DNA from: Simmondsia chinensis
Lineage: Eukaryota > Streptophyta > Magnoliopsida > Caryophyllales > Simmondsiaceae
NCBI GenBank assembly: GCA_018398585.1
Contig: JAGTTD010000001.1
Location: 12,774,501-12,838,500, forward strand
Direction of reading: 5' to 3'
Length of the DNA: 64,000 nt
Shown piece after piece: positions 32,271-43,722 of the stretch; the stretch's first letter is position 1, and every line of letters starts with the position of its first letter. The position numbers and the translations under genes were made by a program. Under the pieces are notes generated by a model. The model did no database searches, had not been told where the DNA came from, and saw nothing but the letters and a program-made list of their open reading frames with translations.

Positions 32271-33152
32271 ATGAAGGACATGAGTGAGGTGGAGGTAACC
32301 CTCGGTATAAGAATAGTAAGGAGTGGTGATACCATTTCCTTGACACAGTCTCACTATGTTGAAAGCGTGTTGAATAAATTCAAATTTGGGGCGTGTGCAC
32401 CTATGTCCATTATCATGGATCCAAGTGTGAAGCTAGTACCGAATGAGGGAGTTCCTGTGTCACAATTGGAGTATGCCCGAGTCATTGGTTGTCTCATGCA
32501 CGCCATGACTAGCACAAGGCCTGATATAGCCTTTGATGTAGGAAAGCTAAGTAGGTATACTAGCAATTCTAGTAAGCAACATTGGCAGGCAGTGTACCGT
32601 GTGCTGAAGTACCTTAAGAAGATTATAGATTATAGTTTTTGCTATGTAGGGTACCCTCCTATTTTGGAGGGGTACTCTAATGCTAGTTGGATCTCCGATA
32701 TGGAGGATCATGCATCCACAAGCGGATGGGTATTCCTGCTTGGTGGGGATGCGGTTTCTTGGGATTCCAAGAAACAGACGTGCATAACTGATTCCACTAT
32801 AGAAGCAGAGTTTATAGTTCTTGCGTCTGCGGCAAAAGAAGCCGAGTGGTTAAAGGATCTCTTGTATGAGATACCTTCGTGGCCTAAGCCAATCTCACCG
32901 ATATCTATCTATTGTGATAATTAGGCTATGCTTTCTAGAGCGTACAGTGAGGTATATAACTGGAAGTCTAGACACATTGGTGTAAGGCATAGTATAGTGA
33001 GACAACTTATTCGAGAAGATGTCATCACTGTGGACTTCACAAGAATAAGTCAGAATCTAGCAGATCTGTTTATGCAAGGCCTGGCTATAGACTTGGTTCT
33101 TAAAATAAGTGAAGGGATGGGGTTGAAACCTAACATTATTAGTCACCAATGA
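32271..33152 (+). pseudogene. Copia-2 RT thumb and RNase H
   Basis: Two frames split by one stop at 32922-32924. Text: MKDMSEVEVTLGIRIVRSGD, TISLTQSHYVESVLNKF, CLMHAMTSTRPDIAFDVG, HWQAVYRVLKYLKK, EGYSNASWISDMEDHASTSG, DAVSWDSKKQTCITDSTIEA, KEAEWLKDLLYEIP, SIYCDN, then SRHIGVRHSIVRQLIREDVI and NLADLFMQGL. The RNase H catalytic residues differ from consensus: YSNASW where families usually have a YSDADW-type motif, and CDN followed by a stop where CDNQAA-type text is usual. Confidence 0.88.
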
Positions 33153-33720
33153 TAGGCCCTCAACTCGACGTCTAGTATGATGTTAGGTCTTGGGTTCAAT
33201 GAGAGAGACTTGTCATCTGCGTGACTGCAAGCACTAAATGAGAATTTTTCCATCCCGAGTGTGAAGTGCTTGGTACATGCGTCAGAGATTCTAAGAGGAT
33301 GAGCTATGCTCTTAATGGACCTGAGTTTAAATTCTTATTAAATGTCGCAACGTAGGGACGCGATCAATGAGGTCCACCTTAGTGAGTGTTGAAGTTTGGC
33401 CGCTTCAAAGGGGTAATTTTTGACTAAGGGATTGGCCCTGAAATAATCACGAAGGGTATAGGACACAAGGCCATAAATGTATCGATCTGGGAGTAGTAAA
33501 GTGTGTACAGAGGCTATGCCTTATGCGTGATTAGATAGTCAGTTAGTCAAATGGGTTGTATGGTTCTAAGCTTAGTCTACCATTTTTGATCCGATTAACT
33601 GTATGGTCTCTTCAGTAGCTGGGGGTTCAATTGAAAGACACCCTCGTTTATGCATAATAAGGCCTCCCTTAACTGAGATGTTATTTTGAGATTGATTGTA
33701 TTTTGAAAATAGTGGGGGAA
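33153..33720 (+). other. Copia-2 3' untranslated interior
   Basis: Non-coding interval between RNase H and the 3' LTR, closing with a purine tract (about 33705-33720, AATAGTGGGGGAA) that would prime plus-strand synthesis. No other feature is seen. Confidence 0.7.
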
Positions 33721-34416
33721 TATTGATGTATTTTCAAAATATATAATGAATAATGTGTTAAATGTTTGTTTAATATGTATATAAGATGTGTTTGAGATTG
33801 TCCCATTTCATATTTTAAGTGTTTAAGACTTGTTAGGGGTGTGTGTCGACACAGAATCCTACAGAACTGAGGAAAGCCAGCTGTGTGTCAACACACAGGA
33901 CTCGTGTGTCGTGACACAGGCTTTGCAGAAGTGCAAGAAAGGCTCTGTGTGTTGACACACGGGCTTATAATAAGGTGTGTGCTGAAGTGTGTGTCGACAC
34001 ACAGAGTTTTGACCTTTATTTGCGCGGTTTTTGCCGATTTTTGGTAGTTCTTTTTGCAATGTTTTTGGGATGTCTGAAATCTAATATATACATGAATTCT
34101 TCCTGATTTAGACATGCCTTTGGAACACTAAATTAGAGAGGAAACTTTGCAAGAGAATCGAAAGAGAAAAGTTCAAACTTTTGAGTGAAAGTGTCGTGTG
34201 TTCTTGAGAAAGATTCTAAAGCATCATTCTCTCTACATCTCCTTCAATCTCTCCTCATACACACTCTCACTTCATTATTTCGTTGTTATTGTATCCCCGA
34301 GGATATTTCGTATACCGAAATAAGCCTTAAAGAAAGTGATTACATGGCCTCAACACCGGAGATCTTCTAGTTACTTGATTGCAGTTTTTGCAAGAATTTA
34401 AAGGTTTGTACCCACA
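33721..34416 (+). repeat. 3' LTR of copia-2
   Basis: 696 bp, matching 27147-27900. It has five palindromes on the same 21-bp lattice, but it lacks one 21-bp unit present in the 5' LTR and has another instead (near 33911). TATATATA-like text lies at about 34083-34090. Confidence 0.88.
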
Positions 34417-34421
34417 TGGTG

Positions 34422-34699
34422 TAGTTTTAATTTTCTCATTTTCTTACTTAACTTCCACTTTCATTTCAGTATCTCCCTATATATATATATATATGTATAT
34501 ATTGAGTTGCATATATTGTTAAACTTAAAAATAGTCTTTAGAAAACAAGCTAAACTCATTGTTAAAAATTGTTTTATAAATATTTTGGGTATATAGTAGG
34601 TGCGAAGATATCTGCAAGCGATTACTCGGTGTAAGAAAAGATTTGGACATCTAATCAATTTTATTGACATAAATTTTAAATGGGTGTACAAAAACATTA
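34422..34699. other. Spacer after copia-2
   Basis: AT-rich, with a short AT repeat near 34477-34502. Nothing recognised. Confidence 0.5.
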
Positions 34700-36518
34700 G
34701 GCCCTATTTAGAACATGTAATTCAACTGTGAAATTGCAAATCCAATTTAAATTCTGGTGGAATCAGAATTTTGATAAAATTGAAGTTCTATTGTTTGGTT
34801 CTTCAAAAGATTTGCGGGTGGGAATTATAATTCTATAATGATTGGAGTCATCAAGAGTTTTCGGTTAATGGAGTTGGAATATTTTGAGTTTTAAATCAAA
34901 TATGGTAATATTGACCGGAGCGGTTCATATTACATCGAGTTATTATAGTCAGAATGATTCACTTCTAGTTCAATTTATTTGGGTTTCGGGTCATATTGGG
35001 CCAAGTATTGCTTTTGTTCATTTGGAGTTCAAATTATCTCCAATTTTCAGTTAATCGGGTTAGGTCTTTTCAGGGTTTAGGCTAGAATTGATTAGGTTTG
35101 AGTTAATTTAGGTAATTTCGAGCACGAGTCATCTTAATTATGGGACAAACTGGTTGTATCATTTCAAATTTTGAGTAATTTTAGGTTAAGTTTGAGAAGG
35201 GTCGGGTCATTTTAGGTTTTGATCGTATTATGTTTTGGGTCAATTTGTTTGGGTCATTTCCACTTCCATGAAGCTTGTTTACATCATAGTCATAGTTAGT
35301 TAAATACGGTATGGGAATAAAACAGAGTTTAATACATACGTGTATTATTTGGCTTTTCACACTAAAAGTTCGTTCATAAATCCGGTGACAAATGCGTTGA
35401 CCCATAGAAAATGTAAACAGATGTATTCGTGTTTTAAATAATTATATTTTCAAATATATGACTCAAAAATTCGGATCAATTTTTATAAAATTAGAGTATA
35501 TACAAGCTAAAATAATGGAAAATTATCACTTATATATCTTGAGATTGGACTATTTATCGCATAAATACCTTGATATTTTAATATTCACAATGAGAATGTT
35601 TCAATACTTTTATCATGTAGGTATTCTATGTCGTAATTTAATGAATTTTTGTACAAATTTGACCTATTTTATAAGAAAAATGTAAATGTAATATATACAT
35701 ACAATAATATACATAAATAATGTCAATGTTTTGACTAAAAGTTCAACGAATTATGATAAAAAGTTCAGTGAATATTAATTAAGGTATTCTATTGTATATT
35801 TTGAAATCTTATTTTGAAATGATAGAACAGGATAAGTGAATTTTGTATAAATACTGTAATGCCTTCGATCTAATTTTTTATTACAAAATTTCAATATCAT
35901 TTTTAAGCGTCAATGAATTTTTGGGGAAAAAAACGTGAGTATTTTTCATAAAATACGTATAATACTTTCAACATTAAAAAACGTGAACTTTTTTTGTATT
36001 TTTTGGAAAAATATGCAACAGTGAGTATTGTACAAAATTATTACGTATACTTATTTGCGTATAATATGCGAATTTACTAACTATATTCACAGTCAAGTCC
36101 AGTGGTTCCAATTTTTTGGTTTGAGTCGTCTAAAGTTTTGGGTCAATTGGGTTGGGTCACTTTAGACTTTAGGTTAAGGTTTGGTCATTTCAAGTTCAAA
36201 TAATTCAAGTTGGGTGATTTCGAAGTTCAGGTCATATATTAGGTTTGTCTAAGTCTTTCAGTTTGGAATCATCTTGGGTTTGAGTTAATCAAGTGAGGTC
36301 ATTTTGGATTTCAGATCAACGAAGTTAATATAGAATTGCAATTCCTTAACCCATCCTCGGGGATTAGAGAGTACAATTTTTAGTTAGAATCCAAATCTAT
36401 GAAATTTTGGGGTAGTATGATTGTAATTCTAATTCCAAAAAGTAGACTAAACAATAGAATTGGAATTGTGAGCCCCATTCTCAATCTCAACCCCAATTAT
36501 AGGATCCAAGCATGACCT
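34700..36518. mobile_element. TIR element, larger relative of 16591-17463
   Basis: The left end GGCCCTATTTAGAACATGTA and the reverse complement of the right end, GGTCATGCTTGGATCCTATA, are imperfect inverted ends of the same type as the 16591-17463 element. They are followed by the same AATTGGA/TCCAATT-rich subterminal text. Flanks are TTA (34697-34699) and TGA, possibly a mutated TTA duplication. The interior has GGGTCATTTTAGG and GAGTTATTTT-like short repeats and no transposase. Weak ends make the assignment tentative. Confidence 0.5.
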
Positions 36519-39500
36519 GAGTTTAATGAAGGTCAACACTTAGCCAGACTCAATATGATCTGAATGGTTAGAAGCAAAATTAAATATCAAGTGTACCTAG
36601 GTGATAAAAGGCCTATGGGGTAGTCAAATCGAGTCAAGACTACATTCAAAACATGAACTCAAGTAGAAGCCATGAAGCTTTTGGACGCACAACTAGCCCG
36701 TTTCTGCCACACTTCATGGGCCAAACTCACAAGCTATCAGTGAAACAACTAAAGTTGGTTTTCTCTATAAATATAGCATCCATATACTACATTTAAGGGG
36801 ATTATTGTTGTAATTTGGGGATTATGCTTTAATTTTAATAAAGCTGTAAAAACAACTCAATCTTATATAGAAAAACTGGAGGTGAGAAGTTTTGTTTATA
36901 TACCCTCTTGTCATTGGACTTGGTAAAGTCTTACAGGCCTAGAGTGGGCTTGATGGGCCACATGTGTGCGCGCGCCCTATTGTGTCTGGCATCGCAATGT
37001 GGTACAGTATGGATTTTTCTAAGCCGGATTTTATTTTTACGACCATCCTATTTGTTTAAGGGTTGTAAACAAACTCGAGGTGTGTTCTTATCTTTGAAAA
37101 AGGCTCAAGGACTTTCACTCCAGCTTTAGTAGTCTTCCTTTGTTGACCTTGAGGGTTGTCCCTACCCCGGGTCCCGAGGCTCAAGGCTACAAGATCGAGC
37201 TTGAGTACGCGTCTTTGACTGTGTCAACTCCCACTCTTTCCATAACCGTTATTGCCTTAACATAAGCTAAATTTTTAAGGCCCAATATCCATCAGTTTCT
37301 TTATTAAAGCTGAATTCCTAGGCCCCAATATTTTTCTTAATGTGCAAGTATTTCTTCTATAAATACCGGACTTTGTTGGGTTGCTCAATACACAGAAATC
37401 AAAAATACTTCTTATTCTTGTTTTTGCTCCTTCTCTCACAAATACAATTCTTTCTCTGCTTTGTTACTGAGCAAGTTGAGGCGTACTTCAGTTCATCTCC
37501 CCAGAATATACTAATGAGGTGGGGGTTATGTTAATCCCGAGGGTCGGAGTGGTATTATACCCGCTGTACCTCTTTGGGGGCATAAACGACTTAGGGCAGT
37601 GAAATTCTCAAGACGCAACAATTCTTCGATTCATTCTTTCCCTTCTGTCATTTATATTTTGGATCGCTTTTGTCATTGGTTTTATAACCCTTGAGCATAC
37701 TTTTATTGTATTGGAGCTATATTTTGATTACACATTAACCCAATTTCTTCAACAATTGGAAGCAAAGAGAAACAATAGGAGACACTTCAAAAACTCTTGA
37801 ATTCTCCCAAGTAAACCTTAAAGAATAAATGAAACCTTTACTTCAAATTAGAGATCAAGCCCAAGCCATCCTCTTTGAAAAACAACTTGGAACAAGTCTC
37901 GCGTGCTCGTTAAGTTAATCTATCCATCTTTGGTGTCTCAGGGGTTAAAGCTTAGCGAGATTGAATCAAAAAATTGGTCGCATTCTTTGACTTGTTAAAC
38001 GTAATAAAATATTCTTTTGTGCTGCAATTTTCCTTTTACGTGGATTTTGTGCATATAAATGTATTACAAAATATAATTATTCACAATAACTTGTTGTAGT
38101 CCATTATGAATGAAAACTTTTAATGAGAAAAATAATTGTTCATCAAAACAAACAAGGGTCTTCATGTTGGAAATAAGGGGGTGCTTCAACTTTGTTCATG
38201 ATTTCTTATCCTACGTAGTGAATTTTAAGGTGCGAGAGCAACTTTTGAATAGCCCTACTGCGGTCACTTTGCAAAACCCTATGGGTCTGGAGTACACGCG
38301 CGCTCTTGCGCTACCAGGTCTGGTCAATAGTTGAGAAGATTTGTGGACTTTTTCCAGCTTGGACCTTTATTGTTATGGTCATTGTGACAAAACTTAAATG
38401 TGGAAATATATTCTTTGGTGGAGCTTTTTAGTTCAAGCTCGAGAATTTCAATCTTGAGCTCAAGCTCCGTATTGCTTCCATAACCATTGTTTCCATAACT
38501 GAGCTAGAACTGCTCTTCATATCCACCTAATCATACATTGTTGGGTCAAATTTCTCGTAATTCCCCTTGACTAATAGTTCCTCCAAGATACGGATATATG
38601 CTTATAAATTGAGCATCTTGGATGATCAATAGACCCACTGAAATACACTGAAAGTCATTCCCTTCTTCTCTGTCCCTTATAATAGTATCTCTTCAGGTAA
38701 TTCTTCCTTTACATTAGTGAGGAATTTGGGACGTACTCGTCCATCTTTCTGTGCGGAGACATAAGCGGTTTAGGCCGTGGTTAACTCCTTGATGTGGTGA
38801 CTCTTCCGTTTGATCTTTCTTTTTGTCCTCTTGTCTCATATGTTGCTTAATTGTTTTGTTGTTCTTTTGTAGTCATATTTGAGTTCATTCTATTTAGGCT
38901 CGAGATTACCCGGTTCAAAGTTGAATCGCTTCAACTCAAGAGTTTTTTGATCGAAGATTCTGAGTCGGTAATTCTGATTTAGATTTACCCTTTCAAGAGC
39001 CACGCACTTTAGCTGGACAAACTTTAAAGCTTGGACATGAGCTCAGTCTTCGGTTTGACAAGAAAGATGAAGTCATCATTAGCATCCTTCAAGATATGGT
39101 AGGCGGATATAAGTTGTGAAGAAAACAAAGGCCATGAATAACATAAGACAAAAATGGTAGGGCTTTCTTAACCAGTCATTAGGCATGTGCTCTCTTCTAA
39201 GAATTTGGCTGTTGGTGCCTTTGGGGCTTTGATATGCTTTCCTCTGTTGGTTAAGTTGGTTTGGTTAGTCTCTTTCTTTCTTTATGCGCTTTGGCTTTAG
39301 TGTATTGAGTGTCGACAACTATGTTCTCCATGTGTTTTCGTGGTGTTGATGTTTTTGTTTCTTTGTTTTGATGTAATTGGGTTTAGTGTTTGAGATTTTG
39401 ATAGGATTCGGATGTTGTTTCAGTTGTCATAGTGTTGGGCTTCTCTTGTTCAACTGTAGTTATTGCTTGCCGTTGGACCTTGCCTTGTACGTTTTGTGCT

Positions 39501-40150
39501 TTTTGGGCTTATATCTTACTTATCAGAAGAACGATTTGTTTGAATTTCTTAGTCAACAATTAGACTAAAATAATTCTTTTGTCCAATTATGTAGTATCTT
39601 TCTAGTATATAACATCACCTTTTCGGGTGTATCACATCTCTCTTCTATTGTTGAAGCCGCATTTTCAAAAAATTCGATCATTTCACTCAAATTAAGGAAT
39701 TAAAAACTTCAAACACATAGTTGTGAGCTAAAAAATAATTTTATAAAAGATTATGATGACTTAGCCGTAAATTTTTCTAGGTGTTCAGCTAATATATAAA
39801 ATTCCCCCAAAATCACAGTAAAACCTAACTTGTATTTTTAAAACTAGGGTAAAGCAAAAACCTCGTCAAAAGCAATATTATAATTTAAAAGAATTACGAC
39901 TTTTAAAACTAAAATAGCCTCACATGTAATTAAAAATTGCAACAATATTTTTAACAATTGACATTTTAAAAATTGCAACAATTAAAGCTTAGGGGTTCAC
40001 ATGGCTGTATTGCTTGTAACTAGCATAATTTGGTCAAAGTAAAAATTGCTTGTTTGTGAAAGCACCACTTGAAAAACTGTGTTTTCAAAAGTTAGTTTGA
40101 CTAGTTTTTCAGCAACGCTAAGAAGAGGCATAAAGGAAAACTTCTTACGG
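36519..40150. other. GST upstream region, nothing recognised
   Basis: 3.6 kb without a supportable gene. Open frames of 60-75 codons have no conserved domain. 37340-37700 has retrotransposon-like composition (CCCAGAATATAC..GAGGTGGGGGTTATG) but no paired LTR was found. Confidence 0.45.
40032..40102. promoter_or_regulatory. Two W-box-like motifs upstream of the GST start
   Basis: GGTCAA (40032-40037, TTGACC on the minus strand) and TTGACT (40097-40102, plus strand) fit the TTGACY core bound by WRKY factors. They lie about 105-170 bp upstream of the ATG. Tau GSTs are commonly stress-induced, so this is plausible, but six-base motifs are frequent by chance. Confidence 0.25.
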
Positions 40151-40202
40151 CATATATGATAAGACTGAATTGGCACTAGCAGAAAGCACTTTCAAGGGGC
40201 AT

Positions 40203-42061
40203 ATGGAAGAAAACGTCAAAGTAATGGGAACACGGGCTAGTCCTTTCAGTTGCAAAGTCGAATTGGCGTTGAAATTCAAAGGAGTTGAATATGAATTTAT
40301 AGAGGAAGATTTGATGAGCAAGAGCAAACTGCTTGTGGAGCTCAACCCCGTCCACAAGAAGATACCAGTGTTGGTCCACAATGGTAAACTTGTTGTCGAG
40401 TCGTTGGTGATACTAGAATACATCGATGAGACGTGGAAGGCGAGTCCTCTGTTGCCTAGTGATCCTTATGAGAGGGCCCAGGCTCGTTTCTTGGCCCAAA
40501 TCATCAATGATATGGTAAGAAGTAGCATTCTTCTTGTTCTTTTTCTTTTTTACCCTTACATTTCTGTTGATTTTTTATGAATACTGGTATAATATTAAGC
40601 TTTTGTTTGAAATTCTTGCTTCGAAAGTGGCATGTGAAAAATAACAAAGAAAAGGAATGAATATAGAGAAAATATGCCATGGAAGATGCAAGGGCTCATG
40701 AGTGGTTAAGTCTCCTTGATCATTGCATTAACACGATGGCATGTTTTATCCTCCAATCAAGCATATATAAAAGGGATTAATGAGAGATGACATAGAGAAA
40801 ACATTTCATAAGAGAAATTTTCAAGTGAACGTGTGCTTCAATCCTGACAGATGCACTGCGGTTAGATGCAATGTGATCTGATAGAGGGTTTGCAACGTTC
40901 TTCATCCAAAAAATGCATTTTGTTTTCAAATGGAAGTGTGATTGGTTTATAACTAGATATTGTAACCAAATAAGAATTTCGTACCCAATTTGATCTCACT
41001 GAGATGGTTTTCCACGTTGATTTGATCTATAATTGCTTGTTTATTCTACTTCGTTTTATTATGTGTATAATATCTCCTAACATCTTTGACTAAGACTCCC
41101 TTTCAGTTATACGAAGACATTTTTCTTTGTAGCATATTTCTTCTTCAAATATTTTTTATGCAAAGCTTTAGATTATATACTTATTTAACAAATAGTTGCA
41201 TAACTTTGCATGGGATCCTTTTTATTCATTTGAGACTAAGCTCGGATAAGAAGAATGTGATGTTGTGAGTAGATTGTGGAGGAATGGGTAACAAGGAAAA
41301 GGAATTCCATTATATAGAGAAGAAGTTAATTTACTCCTTATGCTTGTCCAAATCCACTTCAAGTCTCATAATCTACCCCTTTTGACTTAAATTGGATGTC
41401 CTCATCATCTGCAATAATAGTTATGTATTGAAACTGATTTCTAAAATTACATTAAAAAAAAAAAAATTTCTTTTTTTTCTTAAGGAGTATTTATAGTTAA
41501 AAATCTTGAAGGATAGTATTTGCTTCTTCGGGCTTGGGGCCCTTGGAAACAACCTCCCTTCAGGGTAGCACCCCATAGGGGTAAGATTGTGTACATTTTA
41601 CCTTTCTAGACCCCGCTTCAGTGGGAGCTTTTTAGGTACTGGGCTTGTTGTTATTATTATTATAAGTATGATGACAGTCTCATTGGTAGATCACACCCGG
41701 AATGCGAAATGCACTAAAAAGCCAGGGAGAAGCAAGCGAAAAGGCAAAGGAGCAAGTATGGGAGCACATGAAAGTACTGGAATACGAAATACAAAGGAAG
41801 AAAACCAAATATTTAGGAGGAGACAAAATCGGATACCTTGACATAGTAGGCATTGGCATAGCGTACTGGATGCCGATCCTACAAGAAGCGGCGGGAAAAG
41901 ACAAGGAGCTGCTCACCAGGGATAGATTCCCAGGTCTTTGTAGTTGGGCAGATGTGCTCTTAAGTTGCAGTATTGTCAGGCAAAATGTGCCTGATCAGGA
42001 GCAAATTGTCACACTCTGCCGGCGCTTTGCAGCCATGCGCGGCTACATCCCATCAAATTGA
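40203..42061 (+). CDS. Tau-class glutathione S-transferase (two exons)
   Basis: Exons at 40203-40514 and 41690-42061 join in phase 0 with GT (40515) and AG (41688-41689), giving 227 residues, a normal tau-GST length, with no stop or frameshift. The product conjugates glutathione to electrophiles in the cytosol and usually acts as a dimer. Residues 5-80 form the thioredoxin-like G-site domain: [15 protein letters not shown] with catalytic-position Ser13, Lys40, KKIPVL at 52-57, and [10 protein letters not shown] with Glu66-Ser67. Residues 90 onward form the helical H-site domain ([15 protein letters not shown]; after the splice [15 protein letters not shown] and [19 protein letters not shown]). 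I chose ATG 40203 because the protein then begins [15 protein letters not shown], as in the family; an in-frame ATG at 40170 would add 11 residues. One intron after about residue 104 is typical of tau GSTs. The intron carries a LINE tail close to the acceptor. Confidence 0.92.
40515..41689 (+). other. GST intron
   Basis: 1175 bp with GTAAGA at the donor and TTGGTAG at the acceptor. In-frame stops just inside both ends (for example TAG at 41687-41689) rule out an unspliced reading. An RTE-type tail occupies 41526-41668, so the last 20 or so bases before exon 2 are the only old sequence between the insertion and the acceptor. Confidence 0.85.
41526..41668 (+). mobile_element. RTE-type LINE tail inside the GST intron
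   Basis: It matches the tail shared by 1-242 and 29115-29249: CCTTGGAAACAACCTCCCTTC, GGGGTAAGATTGTGTACATT (a mutated GGCTGCGTACAT), CTAGACCCCGCTTCAGTGGGAGC, then TTGTTGTTATTATTATTAT. No target duplication was found. Orientation is the same as the gene. Confidence 0.8.
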
Positions 42062-42494
42062 ACTCTTTGTTACAAGATAGTTTGGGAATAAGGGGATTCC
42101 AAAACAATTGCAACTTGTTGGTCACAGTGTGATCTCATTGGATGCATTTGGCACTTGACAGTATATGGAGGACAATGTTAAATAGATTATGATTTGAGTA
42201 TCAAATTTATGTGTTAAAGTATGTGTTAGAACGGTGGTGGACTGTGAAAGTAATACTGAATTTGTTTACTTCTTTGTGCTGCATTGTAAGAGTGAATTTT
42301 GGGCCACTCATTTGGCTGTTAATATCGTCCTTCTTCCATTTGACATCACCCCAGTCCCCCTCCTCAACTCATTGAGTTTTCTAGAATTTACTCTTACCCC
42401 ACATCATTCTTGCTCTTGTTGCTTATTTAAGTATAAAATTATTTTGGAACTTCACCTAATAGCTTCAACTTTTGAATTAGTTGATTTTCTAACA
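42062..42494 (+). other. GST 3' flank
   Basis: Presumed 3' UTR and downstream sequence. AATAAG (near 42088) and AT-rich text could serve polyadenylation, but no site is certain. No other gene is seen. Confidence 0.5.
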
Positions 42495-42932
42495 TAGTGA
42501 CACACTATTAGAGCAAATTGTACCAGTTAGAATCCTAAAAACTCTCACTCAATATCATAATTAGTTTAGCATAAGTTATAAGGTGAACTCATGTATTATC
42601 CACATTTGAAATATAATGGTATGTTATGGGATATTGCGGTACAAAATCATTCATAAACCATAATCTAACAATTAAACTATTGGGATGATTGATTCTCTTG
42701 AAATCCTTAAAGTCTTAGAGTGGAAATGAGTTAAGTTGAACCATGTGTCCCCTCACATGATGCGGAAGACTAACTATTGTATTAAGATGAATAATAATGA
42801 GGTTATAAAGATGCCTTTATATAGGCAAACCTAAAGAGCTAAATAACATCATTTACCCTTGGCCTTAGGGGTATAATAGTAATATGGATTCATGGAATAG
42901 ATACCCTAAACATAGATCAAGAATCCTTTAAT
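42495..42932 (-). repeat. Putative 3' LTR of copia-1
   Basis: It follows the purine tract at the end of the copia-1 interior. The left edge (near TAACATAGTGACAC) is only inferred, and no partner LTR is in the window. Confidence 0.5.
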
Positions 42933-43244
42933 ACGCCCCCTCAAGCTAAGCGGGATGCTAACATGCTAAGATCGGACTTGTTTCGGAGGAATCTAATCGC
43001 GAGAAGAACCTTGGTGAAGATGTCGACAACTTGCTTGGTTGTTGCTGTGTATCAAACTTGAAGGTCCCCCTTTAGAACTTTGTCTTGAACATAATGGAAG
43101 TCAACATTTACATGTTCGGTTCTATCATTGGAGACTGTGTCTGTGGCAAGATAGGAGGTGAAAACATTGTCACAATAGACTATAGTGGGTTCATTATGTC
43201 GAAGGTCAAGGTCTCTCAGTAGGTAACGGAGCCAGTCACTCTTG

Positions 43245-43260
43245 GCAACTACTTGTCCAA
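43245..43260. repeat. Target-site duplication of SINE copy B, left
   Basis: GCAACTACTTGTCCAA; the right copy at 43512-43527 is GCAACTGCTTGTCCAA (one mismatch). Confidence 0.9.
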
Positions 43261-43304
43261 AGGAGCATACCCAATGCCTCAAGGGCTCCCGCCTACACAG
43301 GGTC

Positions 43305-43329
43305 GGGGGGGGGGGGGGGGGGGGGGGGG
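43305..43329. repeat. 25-base G homopolymer in the SINE body
   Basis: An uninterrupted G run on the + strand within SINE copy B. The equivalent place in copy A and in the LINE tails is a short C-rich stretch (on the element strand). It probably expanded by slippage, or could be an assembly error; its true length should be treated with caution. Confidence 0.7.
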
Positions 43330-43402
43330 ATGTATGCAGCCTTCCCCCTTCAGGGTGCCAACCTGAAAAGAGGCTGTTTCCCAGTGCCCCCAACCTAAGA
43401 GT

Positions 43403-43504
43403 GAGGACTTCCCAGGAGGTCACCTATCCTGGTACTACTCTCGCTTAAGCACGCTTAACTTTGGAGTTCTAATGGAATCCGGTGACGACGTGTTGGTGCC
43501 CTCT
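43403..43504 (-). pseudogene. 5S rRNA-like head of SINE copy B
   Basis: Minus strand AAGTTAAGCGTGCTTAAGCG (A-box region), AGAGTAGTACCAGGAT (intermediate element) and GGTGACCTCCTGGGAAGTCC (C-box region), in 5S order and spacing. Slightly more diverged than copy A in the A-box (TTGGGC to TTAAGC). Confidence 0.88.
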
Positions 43505-43722
43505 TTGGTTAGCAACTGCTTGTCCAATGGCTCAATATTCAGACTTAGTAGAGGATTTGGAGACTGTTGCTTGCTTCTTGGAATGCTAGAAAATGAGATT
43601 TGGTCCATAGTAAATAGCACAGCCAGTGGTGCATCACTGTGAACAAAGACGTCCACCCCAATTTGCATTAGAGAAAGCAATGATGATGACTTGTGATCTT
43701 GGAAGGATTGATAGGTTGTGAC

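Larger units (their letters stand above)
27147..34416 (+). mobile_element. Ty1/copia retrotransposon (copia-2), degenerate
   Basis: LTRs at 27147-27900 and 33721-34416, starting TGTTGATG/TATTGATG and ending ACA. The flanking 5-mers are CGGTG (27142-27146) and TGGTG (34417-34421), a target duplication with one mismatch. A purine tract AGTGGGGGAA abuts the 3' LTR. The interior has gag, zinc-knuckle region, GAG-pre-integrase, integrase, RT and RNase H in the Ty1/copia order (integrase before RT). An RTE LINE (27911-29249) sits 10 bp inside the 5' LTR. Many stops fit C-to-T or G-to-A change, as expected of a silenced, methylated copy. The LTRs differ by 21-bp indels and point changes, so this is not a recent insertion. 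Confidence 0.9.
43264..43511 (-). mobile_element. 5S rRNA-derived SINE, copy B
   Basis: Minus-strand order: 5S-like head (43504-43403), RTE-like body (CAGGTTGGCACCCTGAAGGG, GGAAGGCTGCATACATC), a 25-base C tract (G on + strand, 43305-43329) where copy A has only a short C run, GCGGGAGCCCTTGAGGCATT and an end GGGTATGCTCCT. The 16-bp target duplications (43245-43260 and 43512-43527) bound it exactly, so head and tail moved as one unit. It shares with copy A, against 5S rRNA, the changes CATTAGAACT and AGTACCAGGAT and the diverged start GGGCACCAACACG. Confidence 0.92.

Noticed and set aside
36908..39568. Short open frames of 60-75 codons upstream of the GST gene
   Set aside because: None shows a known domain, a paired exon or a conserved start; consistent with chance frames.
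40170..40202. Upstream in-frame ATG of the GST gene
   Set aside because: Would add 11 residues ([11 protein letters not shown]) absent from the family; the next ATG gives the standard N-terminus. It remains possible as an alternative start.
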